64,000 nucleotides of DNA, taken from assembly GCF_900177415.1 (NCBI RefSeq), contig NZ_FXAF01000003.1:186001-250000 (forward strand). Reading direction: 5' to 3'. This document shows positions 18,858 to 27,858 of this stretch, in pieces. Source of the stretch: Xaviernesmea oryzae. Its GTDB lineage: Bacteria > Pseudomonadota > Alphaproteobacteria > Rhizobiales > Rhizobiaceae. Position 1 is the stretch's first letter. Every line of letters starts with the position of its first letter. Position numbers and translations under genes: made by a program. The notes beneath the pieces were generated by a model. The model did not search any database, was not told the DNA's origin, and worked only from the letters and a program-made list of their open reading frames with translations.

Positions 18858-18887
18858 AGCGCCGGCAAAGCCGTCACGCCGATCGGC

Positions 18888-19637
18888 TCAGCCGATCCTC
18901 TTGCGGTGGATCGCCCAGGCCGCGCCGGCGCTCATCACGGCGAGCAGATACCAGGTGACCGCATAGACGAGATGGCTGTTGCGGAAGCGCACGACTGTCA
19001 GTCCGCCGACCGGAAGCCCGCCCGGATTGGGCGTCGCATCCGCGTCGACGAAATAGGGTGCCGCATTGGCGAGACTGTTGGCGGCGGCGATCGCCGTGAC
19101 ATCGCGTGAATACCAGCGGCCACTCGCGGGGTCGTTCGAGCGCAGGAAAGCACCGCCGGGCTCCGGCATCCGCAGAAGGCCGGTGATCCGGACATTCCCG
19201 GAAATCTCTCCCTCCGCGCGGGTCTGCGGATCCCGCCTGTCTGCCGGCACGAAGCCGCGATTGACGAGGATCGTCGTTCCGTCCGCCAGTTCCAGGGGCG
19301 TGAGGACCCAGAAACCGGCGCCAAGCCCGGTGACCGCCTGAACCAGGGTCTCCTTGTCGTGACGGAAAACTCCTGCCGCCGTAATGCGGCGATACTCGTC
19401 GTTCCCGGCGTCGATCGCCGGCCAAGCAGACGATGGCGGGGCGGGCACCGGCGCCGCATTCACCCGCGCGTCGACGCGGGCGATCAGGTCGAGTTTCCAG
19501 AACAGCCGCTGCACCTGCCAGGTGCCGAGGCCCAGGAAGACGACGGTCAGAAACAGCATCCCCGCTGCGAAAAGAAGGCGCGAGCGGGCAGGTTTCATGT
19601 CCGCCCTTTCGCCGGTCGCGGGTTGGTCGAGGGCCAT
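18888..19637 (-). CDS. SURF1 family oxidase assembly protein
   Basis: This 249-residue membrane protein has an N-terminal helix (about 20-38) with the family motif GTWQVQR, the internal motif VNRGFVP (about residue 125) and a C-terminal segment NSHLVYAVTWYLLAV, the three hallmarks of SURF1/Shy1. SURF1 proteins assist heme insertion into heme-copper oxidases. It is the last gene of the cyo operon, 19 bases after cyoD, with ribosome site GGAGGG. It converges with dctD across a 30-base gap. Confidence 0.93.
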   Translation of the reverse strand: MALDQPATGERADMKPARSRLLFAAGMLFLTVVFLGLGTWQVQRLFWKLDLIARVDARVNAAPVPAPPSSAWPAIDAGNDEYRRITAAGVFRHDKETLVQAVTGLGAGFWVLTPLELADGTTILVNRGFVPADRRDPQTRAEGEISGNVRITGLLRMPEPGGAFLRSNDPASGRWYSRDVTAIAAANSLANAAPYFVDADATPNPGGLPVGGLTVVRFRNSHLVYAVTWYLLAVMSAGAAWAIHRKRIG

Positions 19638-19656
19638 CAGCCTACCCTCCTGCCCC

Positions 19657-20064
19657 TCAGGGCATGTTCTTCATCATCTCCGGCGACATGGGCATCATGT
19701 TCGCATTGAGGTGATGCATGACCCAGAGCGAGCCCGCGAGCGTGATGCCGACAAGCACCAGCGTGAAGATCAGCGCCATCATCGTCCAGCCGCCTTCCGA
19801 ACGCGGGTTCATGTGCAGGAAAAAGATCATGTGCACGACGATCTGGACGACGCCGATGCCCATGACGAAGAAGGCGGTCAAAAGCTTGCTGTCGAAGACG
19901 CCGCCCATGACGAGCCAGAAGGGGATGGCCGTCAGGATGACGGAAAGCGAAAAGCCGATCAGATAGCTTTTCAGCGTGCCGTGACCGGCCTCGTGGCCGT
20001 TGCTGTGCCCGTGGTGGACGTTGTGGGCATCTTCATGGGCGGGGGCGTGCGGTTGCGAACTCAT
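19657..20064 (-). CDS. cyoD: Cytochrome o ubiquinol oxidase subunit IV CyoD
   Basis: This 135-residue subunit has three membrane helices in the typical CyoD arrangement, including HMIFFLHM. The ATG at 20064 overlaps the cyoC stop (ATGA), so a start 81 bases earlier is rejected. The first 29 residues are strikingly His-rich (about eight His among HAPAHEDAHNVHHGHSNGHE), an extension I would not expect in the E. coli protein and which may bind metal. The C terminus is Met-rich (MMPMSPEMMKNM). Confidence 0.95.
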   Translation of the reverse strand: MSSQPHAPAHEDAHNVHHGHSNGHEAGHGTLKSYLIGFSLSVILTAIPFWLVMGGVFDSKLLTAFFVMGIGVVQIVVHMIFFLHMNPRSEGGWTMMALIFTLVLVGITLAGSLWVMHHLNANMMPMSPEMMKNMP

Positions 20065-20681
20065 CCGAGGTATCCGATCAGATAGACAAAGGAGAAGACG
20101 CCGATCCAGACGACGTCGAGGAAGTGCCAGAACATCGACAGGCACATCAGCCGGCGCTTGTTTTCCGCAATCAGCCCGTGCATCGAGACCTGCACCATCA
20201 GCGTGATCAGCCAGACGATGCCGAAGGTCACGTGCAGGCCGTGGGTGCCGACCAACGTGAAGAAGGAGGAGAGGAAGGCGCTACGCGTCGGTCCGGCCCC
20301 TTCATGGATGAGGTGGTAGAACTCGTAGAGTTCGAGCCCGAGGAAGGCCGCGCCGAAAAGGCCGGTCACGCCGAGCCAGAACAGCGTCTCCGCCTTGGCG
20401 TTCCGCTCCATCTGCAGCATGGCGAAGCCGTAGGTGATGGAGGAGAGGAGCAGCATCGCCGTGTTGATGGCGACGAGCGGCAGGTCGAAAAGATCGGCGG
20501 GCGACGGGCCGGCGGCGTAGGAGCGGCCGAGCACGCCGTGCGTGGCGAAGAGGACGGCGAAGATCAGGCAGTCGCTCATCAGGTAGAGCCAGAAGCCCAG
20601 CATGGTGCTGCCTTCCGGATGGTGCTCTTCCGTCAGATAGAACTCCGGCTTTTCGGTTTCTTGGAGTCTAGTTTCGCTCAT
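20061..20681 (-). CDS. cyoC: Cytochrome o ubiquinol oxidase subunit III CyoC
   Basis: This 206-residue subunit has five hydrophobic helices and the heme-copper subunit III motif LGLELYEFYHLIHEG (about residue 110), followed by FTLVGTHGLHVTFGI. It sits between cyoB (4-base gap) and cyoD (overlap) and belongs to the membrane core of the quinol oxidase. Confidence 0.97.
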   Translation of the reverse strand: MSETRLQETEKPEFYLTEEHHPEGSTMLGFWLYLMSDCLIFAVLFATHGVLGRSYAAGPSPADLFDLPLVAINTAMLLLSSITYGFAMLQMERNAKAETLFWLGVTGLFGAAFLGLELYEFYHLIHEGAGPTRSAFLSSFFTLVGTHGLHVTFGIVWLITLMVQVSMHGLIAENKRRLMCLSMFWHFLDVVWIGVFSFVYLIGYLG

Positions 20682-20685
20682 GATC

Positions 20686-22689
20686 TCAGGTCCGCTCCGC
20701 GAGCAGTTTCGAGCGCGCGTCCTCTGTTGCGGTCACGGTCTCGGCGGGGATGTAGAAATCCCTGCTGTAGTTGAAGGTATGGCCGATCGCGATCGCGATC
20801 ATGGCGACGAAGGACAGGGTCGCCAGCCACCACATGTACCAGATCATGCCGAAGGCGAAGGCGACGCTGATCGCGGCCAGGATGACGCCGGTACCGGTGT
20901 TCTTCGGCATGTGGATCGGCTTGAAGCCCCCGAGCGGACGCTCGTAGCCGCGGTTCTTCATGTCGTACCAGCTGTCGTGGTCGTGAACGACCGGCGTGAA
21001 GGCGAAATTGTAGTCCGGCGGCGGCGAGGAGGTCGACCATTCCAGGGTGCGGCCGTCCCAGGGATCGCCGGTCGTATCGCGCAGCTGATCGCGCTTCAGG
21101 AAGCTGACGACGAGCTGGATGATGAAGGCGGCGATGCCGAATGCGATGAGCACGGCCCCGAAGGCGGCGATGACGAACCAGATCTGCAGCGAAGGATCCT
21201 CGAACTGGCCGACGCGGCGGGTGACGCCCATCAGGCCGAGCACGTAGAGCGGCATGAAGGCGACGTAGAAGCCGATCAGCCAGAACCAGAAGCTCACCTT
21301 GCCCCAGAAGGGATCGAGCTTGTAGCCGAAGGCCTTGGGATACCAGTAGTTCACGCCCGCCAGCAGGCCGAAGACCACGCCGCCGATGATGACGTTATGG
21401 AAATGGGCGATCAGGAAGAGCGAGTTGTGCAGCACGAAGTCGGCCGGCGGGATAGCCAGCATGACACCGGTCATGCCGCCGATGACGAAGGTCACCATGA
21501 AGCCGACGGTCCACAGCATCGGCACCTCGTAGCGGATCCTCCCGCGATACATGGTGAAGAGCCAGTTGAACATCTTCGCGCCCGTCGGGATCGAGATGAT
21601 CATCGTGGTGATGCCGAAGAAGGCATTCACCGAGGCGCCCGAGCCCATGGTGAAGAAGTGGTGCAGCCAGACGATGTAGGAGAGGATCATGATGACGCAG
21701 GTCGCATAGACCATCGAGGCGTAGCCGAAGAGGCGCTTGCCGGAGAAGGTGGCGACCACTTCCGAAAAGATGCCGAAAGCCGGCAGCACGAGGATGTAGA
21801 CCTCCGGATGACCCCATATCCAGATGAGGTTGATGTACATCATCGGATTGCCGCCGAGGTCGTTGGTGAAGAAATTCGTGCCTGCGTAACGGTCGAGGGA
21901 AAGCAGCGCCAGCGTGGCGGTCAGGATCGGGAAGCTCGCGACGATCAGCACATTGGTGCAGAGCGAGGTCCAGGTGAAGACCGGCATTTTCATGAATGTC
22001 ATGCCGGGCGCGCGCATCTTCACGATCGTGGCGATGAGATTGATGCCGGAGAGCGTCGTGCCGATGCCCGCCACCTGCAGGCCCCAGATGTAATAGTCGA
22101 CACCGACGCCGGGACTGTAATCGGCACCCGACAGCGGCGGATAGGCGAGCCAGCCGGTACGGGCGAATTCGCCGACGAAGAGCGACAGCATGATGATGAC
22201 CGCGCCCGCGGTCGTCATCCAGAAGGAGAAGTTGTTGAGGAAGGGGAAGGAGACGTCCCGGGCGCCGATCTGCAGCGGCACGACATAGTTCATCAGCCCG
22301 GTGACGAAGGGCATGGCCATGAAGAAGATCATGATCACGCCATGGGCGGTGAAGATCTGATCGTAGTGGTGCGGCGGCAGATAGCCTTCGGATCCGTTGA
22401 AGGCGATCGCCTGCTGGACGCGCATCATGATGGCGTCGGCAAAGCCGCGCAGCAGCATGATGATCGCCAGCACCACATACATGATGCCGATCTTCTTGTG
22501 GTCGACGCTGGTGAACCATTCCGTCCAGAGATAGCCCCAGAGCCTGTACCTGGTAATCAGCGCCAGAAGGGCGATGCCGCCGAGCGCCACGGCGATGAAG
22601 GTCACGACGAGAATGGGCTCGTGATAAGGGATGGCTTTAAGGCTGAGCCGCCCGAAGATGAATTCCGTCAATGTGCTGTTGCCGAACAT
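20686..22689 (-). CDS. cyoB: Cytochrome o ubiquinol oxidase subunit I CyoB
   Basis: This 667-residue catalytic subunit reduces O2 at a heme-CuB centre and pumps protons. The heme-copper signature [17 protein letters not shown], with the CuB His and its cross-linked Tyr, is near residue 285; the pair HHFFTMG follows near residue 335, and the heme ligands HNVIIGG lie near residue 420. The N-terminal segment [15 protein letters not shown] carries the usual first-helix feature. Length and order match E. coli CyoB (663). I prefer the ATG at 22689 over an in-frame TTG at 22701. Confidence 0.98.
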   Translation of the reverse strand: MFGNSTLTEFIFGRLSLKAIPYHEPILVVTFIAVALGGIALLALITRYRLWGYLWTEWFTSVDHKKIGIMYVVLAIIMLLRGFADAIMMRVQQAIAFNGSEGYLPPHHYDQIFTAHGVIMIFFMAMPFVTGLMNYVVPLQIGARDVSFPFLNNFSFWMTTAGAVIIMLSLFVGEFARTGWLAYPPLSGADYSPGVGVDYYIWGLQVAGIGTTLSGINLIATIVKMRAPGMTFMKMPVFTWTSLCTNVLIVASFPILTATLALLSLDRYAGTNFFTNDLGGNPMMYINLIWIWGHPEVYILVLPAFGIFSEVVATFSGKRLFGYASMVYATCVIMILSYIVWLHHFFTMGSGASVNAFFGITTMIISIPTGAKMFNWLFTMYRGRIRYEVPMLWTVGFMVTFVIGGMTGVMLAIPPADFVLHNSLFLIAHFHNVIIGGVVFGLLAGVNYWYPKAFGYKLDPFWGKVSFWFWLIGFYVAFMPLYVLGLMGVTRRVGQFEDPSLQIWFVIAAFGAVLIAFGIAAFIIQLVVSFLKRDQLRDTTGDPWDGRTLEWSTSSPPPDYNFAFTPVVHDHDSWYDMKNRGYERPLGGFKPIHMPKNTGTGVILAAISVAFAFGMIWYMWWLATLSFVAMIAIAIGHTFNYSRDFYIPAETVTATEDARSKLLAERT

Positions 22690-22722
22690 GGGTCTATCCA
22701 AAAAATCTTGCCGAATGCGGGC

Positions 22723-23919
22723 TCAGGGCTGGGAAGCAGGCGGTGCGGGGGTGTCGTTGTTGAGCTGCGACGGCGCCGGTCCGCCCTGATTGCTGTCCGG
22801 TCCCGAATGGCCCTGGTGCATGTTGTTCATGTCGTGGTTCATCGATTGCGGCTCGGATGGCGGCTGGCCGTCGATGCCCTCCCGGGGCTCCTGCGTGCGG
22901 GCCGGCTCGCCGCTGGCGGGGAAGGTCGCGCCCGGCGAACTTTCGACATTGTGGCGGCTGTCATATTCCAGCCGGTTGCGGTTCTCGTGGCTTTCGCGGC
23001 CGCCGCCGCCCATCAAGTCGACATGCATCATCTCGCTCATGCACATCTTGCCGGGCGTGGCGCACATGTTGAGCACGGCGTTGTAAAGCCCGTTCTCGAC
23101 ACTGGCGTAATACCGGACCGGCTCCTTTGAGCTTGGCTTTTCAAGCTTCAGATAGGCGTCGCGGTTGAGCGCGGTGCCCTGACCCTTCACCCGGGCGATC
23201 CATTCGTCGAAACCCGCCTGCTCCAGCCCATGGAACTTGAAACGCATATGGGAGAAGCCGTCGCCGCTGTAATTGGCCGAAAACCCGTCGTACTCGCCTT
23301 CCTTGTTGATCACGGCGTGAAGCTTCGTCTCCATGCCGGGCATGGCATAGATCATGCCCGCGAGTGCGGGAACGTAGAAGGAGTTCATGACCGACGATGC
23401 CGTGATCTTGAAATTGATCGGCACGTCGACGGGCGCCGCCATCTCGTTGACGGTGGCAATCCCGTAGTCCGGGTAGAAGAACAGCCATTTCCAGTCGAGC
23501 GCCACCACTTCCACCGTCAGCGGCTTGGCCTCGGCGGGGATGGGGCGCTCGGCATCGAGCCGGTCGAGCGGCCTGTAGGGATCGAGCTTGTGGGTGCTGA
23601 TCCAGGTGACGGCGCCGAGCGCGATGATGATGGCGAGCGGCGCCGACCAGATGATCACTTCGAGCCGCGTGGAATGGTGCCATTCGGGGTCGTATCTCGC
23701 CTCCGTGTTGGAGCGGCGATACCGCCAGGCGAAGAACAGCGTGAGAAAAATGACCGGCACGATGATCAGCAGCATCAGCACGGTCGCGACGACGATGAGA
23801 TCCCTTTGCTGCGCGGCGATGTCGCCGGAAGGCGACATGACGACCATGTTGCATCCGGCAAGCGCCAAAATTGGCAGGAGAGCGAACAACCGTCCGACGA
23901 ATTTCAACTGAGTGTGCAT
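22723..23919 (-). CDS. cyoA: Cytochrome o ubiquinol oxidase subunit II CyoA
   Basis: This 398-residue lipoprotein begins with a type II signal peptide (lipobox LAGC, Cys near residue 23), then two membrane helices and a periplasmic cupredoxin-fold domain (about 125-310) with the motif WKWLFFYPDYGIATVNE. The CuA ligands are absent, as in quinol oxidases. It is about 80 residues longer than E. coli CyoA: the tail after residue 315 is low-complexity, rich in Pro, Asn, Gln and Ser, with a Met/His patch MNHDMNNMHQGH. It is the first gene of the cyoABCD-surf1 operon. Confidence 0.96.
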   Translation of the reverse strand: MHTQLKFVGRLFALLPILALAGCNMVVMSPSGDIAAQQRDLIVVATVLMLLIIVPVIFLTLFFAWRYRRSNTEARYDPEWHHSTRLEVIIWSAPLAIIIALGAVTWISTHKLDPYRPLDRLDAERPIPAEAKPLTVEVVALDWKWLFFYPDYGIATVNEMAAPVDVPINFKITASSVMNSFYVPALAGMIYAMPGMETKLHAVINKEGEYDGFSANYSGDGFSHMRFKFHGLEQAGFDEWIARVKGQGTALNRDAYLKLEKPSSKEPVRYYASVENGLYNAVLNMCATPGKMCMSEMMHVDLMGGGGRESHENRNRLEYDSRHNVESSPGATFPASGEPARTQEPREGIDGQPPSEPQSMNHDMNNMHQGHSGPDSNQGGPAPSQLNNDTPAPPASQP

Positions 23920-24234
23920 CTCGGGCTCGAATTTGCGTTTTGTCTAGTGCGCACTAATCGTAGCAAGCCATCGGCCGGAATGAGGTCGTTCGTCGCAGTG
24001 CAACAATCTGTCGCAGTGCAGCAAAAAGCCGCCCTGGCGTCTTCAACCGTTGTCCCGCACCCGAAACGCATGACACCAATGTTCGCCAACCGACAATCTA
24101 GGACGCGATGCCGCTGCGACCAGAGGGACCGCCAAAAGTCGCGGACACGCTTTTTTACCGCAAATTCCTTGATCTCTGCGGGTGTTTGATCAACATCTTA
24201 TCAGGGAGCAGATTCCCGCCAGGAGGAAGAATGC
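23920..24234. promoter_or_regulatory. Divergent control region of cyoA and the MFS gene, with palindrome and tandem repeat
   Basis: These 315 bases hold two structures. A perfect 12-bp palindrome TAGTGCGCACTA (23945-23956) lies 26 bases before the cyoA start codon. A direct repeat of GTCGCAGTGCA occurs at 23992-24002 and 24010-24020 with an 18-bp period. Both could be operators for cyoABCD; the regulators are unknown. The MFS gene has the ribosome site AGGAGGA at about 24221-24227. Confidence 0.5.
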
Positions 24235-25578
24235 ATGAGTACGGTCGTTAACCCCACATCGTCAGGCATGGAACGGGATGCCCGTCGCATTCATGACGAC
24301 AAGCCGATTTCACCGGGCAGCATCGCCATCGGTGTGGTCATCGGTCGCATGTCGGAGTTCTTCGATTTCTTCGTCTACGGCCTCGGTTCCGTGCTCGTTT
24401 TTCCCAAGCTCATATTTCCGTTCGCCCCGAGCCCGGTGGCGGCCACCCTCATGTCCTTCGCGATCTTTCCGCTCGCCTTCCTGGCACGGCCGGTCGGATC
24501 CTTCGTCTTCATGTGGATCGACCGCAACTACGGGCGCGGCACCAAGCTGACGATCGCGCTTTTCATTCTCGGCGGTTCGACGGCCTCGATCGCCTTCCTG
24601 CCCGGATATGACACGATCGGATACTGGGCGGTGGCGCTTCTGGCACTGTTCCGGCTCGGCCAGGGTTTTGCGCTCGGAGGCGCCTGGGACGGGCTTGCCT
24701 CGCTGCTCAACCTCAACGCGCCGCCCAACCGGCGCGGCTGGTATGCGATGATCCCGCAGCTCGGCGCGCCTTTCGGCTTTGCGCTGGCGAGCATCCTGTT
24801 CGGTTATTTCGTCGCCAATCTCTCGGAAGAGGATTTCCTTTCCTGGGGCTGGCGCTATCCCTTCTTCGTCGCCTTCGCGATCAACGTGGTGGCGCTCTTC
24901 GCCCGGCTGCGCATCGTCGCCAGCAAGGAATTCGGCTCGGCGCTGGAAGCCAACGAACTGCAGCCGCGGCCGGTCTTCGAAATGCTGAGCAAGCATGCCC
25001 ACGACGTGGTGCTGGGCGCCTTCGCGCCGCTCGCCAGCTTCGCCATGTTCCACCTGGTGACGATCTTCCCCTTGAGCTGGGTGACGCTCTATGGCGGGCA
25101 ATCGCCGGCGCAATTCCTCTGGACCCAGGTGGCGGGGGCCGTCGTCGGGGCCGGCGCGATCGTCCTTTCGGGCGTCATCGCCGATCGCATCGGCCGGCGC
25201 AGCCAGCTGATGATCGGTGCGGTCATCATCGCCATCTTCTCGTTTTCCGCACCCTTCCTGCTGGACGCCGGCGGCACGGGGCAGGATGCGTTCATCATCA
25301 TCGGCTTCGCGATCCTGGGTCTTTCCTTCGGCCAGGCCTCGGGCGCGGTTTCCTCGCGCTTCGGACAGTATTACCGCTATACGGGCGCGGCGTTCACCTC
25401 CGATCTCGCCTGGCTGGTGGGTGCGGCCTTCGCGCCGCTGGTGGCTCTCGGGCTTGCCAGCAGTTTCGGCATCATCTTCATCGGCGGTTATCTGATCTCC
25501 GGCGCGATCTGCACGCTGATCGCACTCAGCCTGACCCGGGTGCTCGACCAGAGCAACGAGCCGGGGCAGGGGCGCTGA
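24235..25578 (+). CDS. MFS transporter, metabolite:H+ symporter (MHS) family
   Basis: This 447-residue protein has 12 predicted membrane helices. The N-terminal region (VVIGRMSEFFDFFVYGL, about residues 37-53) and the loop WIDRNYGRGTKL match the metabolite:H+ symporter branch that includes the alpha-ketoglutarate and proline/betaine permeases. It has a very good ribosome site. It converges with the DHDPS-family gene, whose cluster it may serve as importer; the substrate is inferred only from this neighbourhood. Confidence 0.88.
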   Translation: MSTVVNPTSSGMERDARRIHDDKPISPGSIAIGVVIGRMSEFFDFFVYGLGSVLVFPKLIFPFAPSPVAATLMSFAIFPLAFLARPVGSFVFMWIDRNYGRGTKLTIALFILGGSTASIAFLPGYDTIGYWAVALLALFRLGQGFALGGAWDGLASLLNLNAPPNRRGWYAMIPQLGAPFGFALASILFGYFVANLSEEDFLSWGWRYPFFVAFAINVVALFARLRIVASKEFGSALEANELQPRPVFEMLSKHAHDVVLGAFAPLASFAMFHLVTIFPLSWVTLYGGQSPAQFLWTQVAGAVVGAGAIVLSGVIADRIGRRSQLMIGAVIIAIFSFSAPFLLDAGGTGQDAFIIIGFAILGLSFGQASGAVSSRFGQYYRYTGAAFTSDLAWLVGAAFAPLVALGLASSFGIIFIGGYLISGAICTLIALSLTRVLDQSNEPGQGR

Positions 25579-25593
25579 CCGGCAAATGAAAAT

Positions 25594-25614
25594 TGCCGGG
25601 CGCAAGGCCCGGCA
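25594..25614. terminator. Bidirectional hairpin between convergent genes
   Basis: TGCCGGGC (25594-25601) pairs with GCCCGGCA (25607-25614) around a 5-base loop, between the convergent MFS and DHDPS-family genes. Short A/T-rich stretches flank both sides. It probably ends transcription in both directions and resembles a repeat often found in rhizobial intergenic regions. Confidence 0.55.
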
Positions 25615-25644
25615 TCCAGAAAATCAGATTTACGTCGAGCCGCC

Positions 25645-26556
25645 TCAGGCTGCCTTCCTGCTCAATGTCGGCCGTGTCGCGGCCGCCTTTTCCACCATGG
25701 CGGTGACTTCCGCGCGGCGGGCGCCGGAAAGCGGCATGCGCGGCATGCGGACCCGCTCGGAGCCGCGGCCCATGATCTGCTCGGCAAGCTTGATCGACTG
25801 GACGAGGTCGTGCTCGGCGTCGAGATGCAGCAGCGGCATGAACCAGCGATAGATGCGGCGGGCTTCCTCCCAATCGCCGCGGGCGGCGGCGGCCACCAAT
25901 GCCACCGATTCCTGCGGGAAGGCGCTCGTGAGGCCGGAGACCCAGCCCTTGGCGCCGAGCAAGAGGCCCTCGAGCGCCACATCGTCGAGACCGGCGAAGA
26001 TGTCGAAGCGGTCGCCGAAGGCGTTGATGAGGTCGGTGAACCGGCGTGGGTCCGGCGCGCTTTCCTTGACGGCCTTGATGTTCGGCACGTCCTCGAGCTG
26101 GTGCAGCACGTCCACTCCGATGTTGACGCGATAGGCCGGCGGATTGTTGTAGAGCATGATCGGCAGGGAGGTCGCCGCGGCAACCGCCTTGAAATGGGCG
26201 ACGAGCTCTTCCGACTTCGGCACGTAGACCATGGCCGGCAGGACCATCAGGCCGTCGGCGCCGAGCTTTTCGGCATCCTTGGCATAGGCGACGGCACGGC
26301 GGGTATCGAATTCGGAAACACCGGTCACGACGGGCACGCGGCCGTTCACCACCTCGACGGCGGCCTTCAGGATCGTCCGCTTCTCGTCCGGGTCGAGCGA
26401 GTTGTTCTCGCCGCAGGTGCCCATGACGATGAGCCCGTTGACGCCGTCGCGCACCAGCGCGTCCTGCACGCCCTGCGTCGCCTTGAGATCGATGGAGAAG
26501 TCTTCGTTGAATTGTGTCGTCACCGCGGGGAAAACCCCGCTCCAGCCTGTGGTCAT
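25645..26556 (-). CDS. DHDPS/NAL-superfamily lyase or deaminase, possibly HypD-like
   Basis: This 303-residue (beta/alpha)8 enzyme forms a Schiff base with a 2-oxo acid. The GTCGEN motif (family GTTGE), Tyr in MLYNNPPAY (about residue 133) and the Lys in NIKAVKESAPDP (about residue 161) are in place. The ATG at 26556 has AGGAG upstream; an earlier in-frame ATG does not. Candidates are DHDP synthase, N-acetylneuraminate lyase, a sugar-acid dehydratase or pyrroline-4-hydroxy-2-carboxylate deaminase. The last is suggested by the neighbouring D-amino-acid dehydrogenase-like flavoprotein, M24 peptidase and GntR regulator, which recall rhizobial hydroxyproline clusters. Family is certain, substrate is not. 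Confidence 0.85.
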   Translation of the reverse strand: MTTGWSGVFPAVTTQFNEDFSIDLKATQGVQDALVRDGVNGLIVMGTCGENNSLDPDEKRTILKAAVEVVNGRVPVVTGVSEFDTRRAVAYAKDAEKLGADGLMVLPAMVYVPKSEELVAHFKAVAAATSLPIMLYNNPPAYRVNIGVDVLHQLEDVPNIKAVKESAPDPRRFTDLINAFGDRFDIFAGLDDVALEGLLLGAKGWVSGLTSAFPQESVALVAAAARGDWEEARRIYRWFMPLLHLDAEHDLVQSIKLAEQIMGRGSERVRMPRMPLSGARRAEVTAMVEKAAATRPTLSRKAA

Positions 26557-26610
26557 CGCAAGAACTCCTCTGGTTGATGGATCATAATATGCGGCTCGCG
26601 GCAATTCTTG

Positions 26611-27753
26611 TCACGAGAAGGGTTCGGTCGGGCTCCTGGCAGGCTGCGTGAACCATTGTGGCCCGGTTTCCGTCATGTGGATATGGTCTTCGAGGCGGAT
26701 GCCGAACCGATCGGGGAAAACGATCATCGGTTCGTTGGAGAAGCACATGCCGGGCTCCAATACAGTCGCATTTCCCCGCACCAGGTAGGGTTCCTCGTGG
26801 ATTTCGAGCCCGAGCCCGTGGCCGGCGCGATGCGGCAGGCCGGGCAGGGCATAATCCGGGCCGAGCCCGTGCCTGGCAAGCACAAGGCGGGCCGCGTCGT
26901 CGAGGCTGCCACAGGTGGCGCCCGGACGGGCGGCATCGAAAACGGCCTGCTGAGCCTCGCGCTCGATCGCCCAGGCATCGGCGAATTCCTGCGTCGGCTC
27001 CTCCAGCACATAGGTGCGGGTGAGGTCCGAATGATAGCCGTCGAGGCGGCAGCCGGTATCGACCAGTACCACATCGCCCGGGGCATAGACCTGGTCGCCA
27101 TCGGCGCCGTGGGGCAGCGAGGTCGCCGGTCCGAAGGAGACGATGCAGAAGCTTGAGCCGCCCTCGGCGCCGAGCGCCCGGTGCTGTTCGTCGATATGGC
27201 GAACGACTTCGGAGGCCTTGACGCCCGGCTTGATGAAGGCATGAGCGCGGCGGTGGACCTCCAGCGTGAGGTTCATCGCATGCCGGATGAGAGCGATCTC
27301 GGCCTTCGACTTGCGCAGCCTGAGATCGCGGATCAGCCGGCCCCCGTCGGCGAGCCGGTCCGCGCCGAAAACCGCAGCGAGCTGATGGTAGACGAAGAGC
27401 GGCAGGCCGTCGTCGAGCGCCAGCCTGGCATCAGCGGGCAGAAGCGAGGCGATCAGCGCTGCACTCGATTGATCCTCCTGCCAGACGAGGATTTCGCCGG
27501 GTAGGTGCGGCAGGGTCTCAACGCGGCTCCGCTCGAAGCCGGGCGCGATGTAATACACGTCCTTTGGAGTGACCAGCGCGCCGAGCAGACGCTCGCTCGG
27601 ATGCCATTCGAGCCCGGTAAAATAGCGAAGGCTTTCCGTCGAGCCGAGCAGAAGGCCGTCGAGTCCCGTTTCCGCAAGCGCCGCCTGCAGGCGCCGAAGG
27701 CGCTGCCGCCGCTCGTCATCGGTGATCTTCGGCACGGGGTGAGACCAGGACAT
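26611..27753 (-). CDS. M24 family Xaa-Pro peptidase
   Basis: This 380-residue enzyme is close to proline dipeptidases in length. The catalytic domain (about residues 150-370) retains the metal ligands: Asp in LVDTGCRLDG, Asp in YHSDLTRTY, His in HRAGHGLGLEIHE, Glu in FSNEPMIV and Glu in IRLEDHIH. It has the ribosome site AAAGGAA and starts 50 bases after a perfect palindrome TTGTCGACAA. It precedes the DHDPS-family gene by 54 bases. Release of proline or hydroxyproline from dipeptides is the likely role. Confidence 0.9.
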   Translation of the reverse strand: MSWSHPVPKITDDERRQRLRRLQAALAETGLDGLLLGSTESLRYFTGLEWHPSERLLGALVTPKDVYYIAPGFERSRVETLPHLPGEILVWQEDQSSAALIASLLPADARLALDDGLPLFVYHQLAAVFGADRLADGGRLIRDLRLRKSKAEIALIRHAMNLTLEVHRRAHAFIKPGVKASEVVRHIDEQHRALGAEGGSSFCIVSFGPATSLPHGADGDQVYAPGDVVLVDTGCRLDGYHSDLTRTYVLEEPTQEFADAWAIEREAQQAVFDAARPGATCGSLDDAARLVLARHGLGPDYALPGLPHRAGHGLGLEIHEEPYLVRGNATVLEPGMCFSNEPMIVFPDRFGIRLEDHIHMTETGPQWFTQPARSPTEPFS

Positions 27754-27803
27754 GTCCGGTTCCTTTTCGCTCTGGGAAGGCTCTATACAGCTTTGTATTT
27801 AGT

Positions 27804-27813
27804 TTGTCGACAA
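27804..27813. promoter_or_regulatory. GntR-type operator TTGTCGACAA upstream of the M24-lyase operon
   Basis: This is a perfect 10-bp palindrome that overlaps a second TTGTC/GACAA-like half at 27811-27818. The same sequence with one change occurs at 29914-29923 before the GntR gene. FCD-type GntR proteins bind short dyads of this kind, so the product of 29147-29866 is the obvious candidate ligand-responsive repressor. Confidence 0.6.
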
Positions 27814-27858
27814 GACAATCGCGTACGCTTTTTCGCACCCGTGAAGTCGCCGGGACAA

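Noticed and set aside
20680..23130. Open frame of 816 codons on the plus strand opposite cyoA/cyoB/cyoC
   Set aside because: It is fully antisense to genes with unmistakable heme-copper oxidase motifs. The translated product is rich in Asp, Glu, His and Arg with no domain pattern, as expected from a high-GC shadow frame.
24186..24199. FNR/FixK-like box TTGAT-CAAC-ATCTT upstream of the MFS gene
   Set aside because: Only the left half matches TTGAT-N4-ATCAA; the right half has two mismatches. It is also on the MFS side of the gap and not near cyoA.
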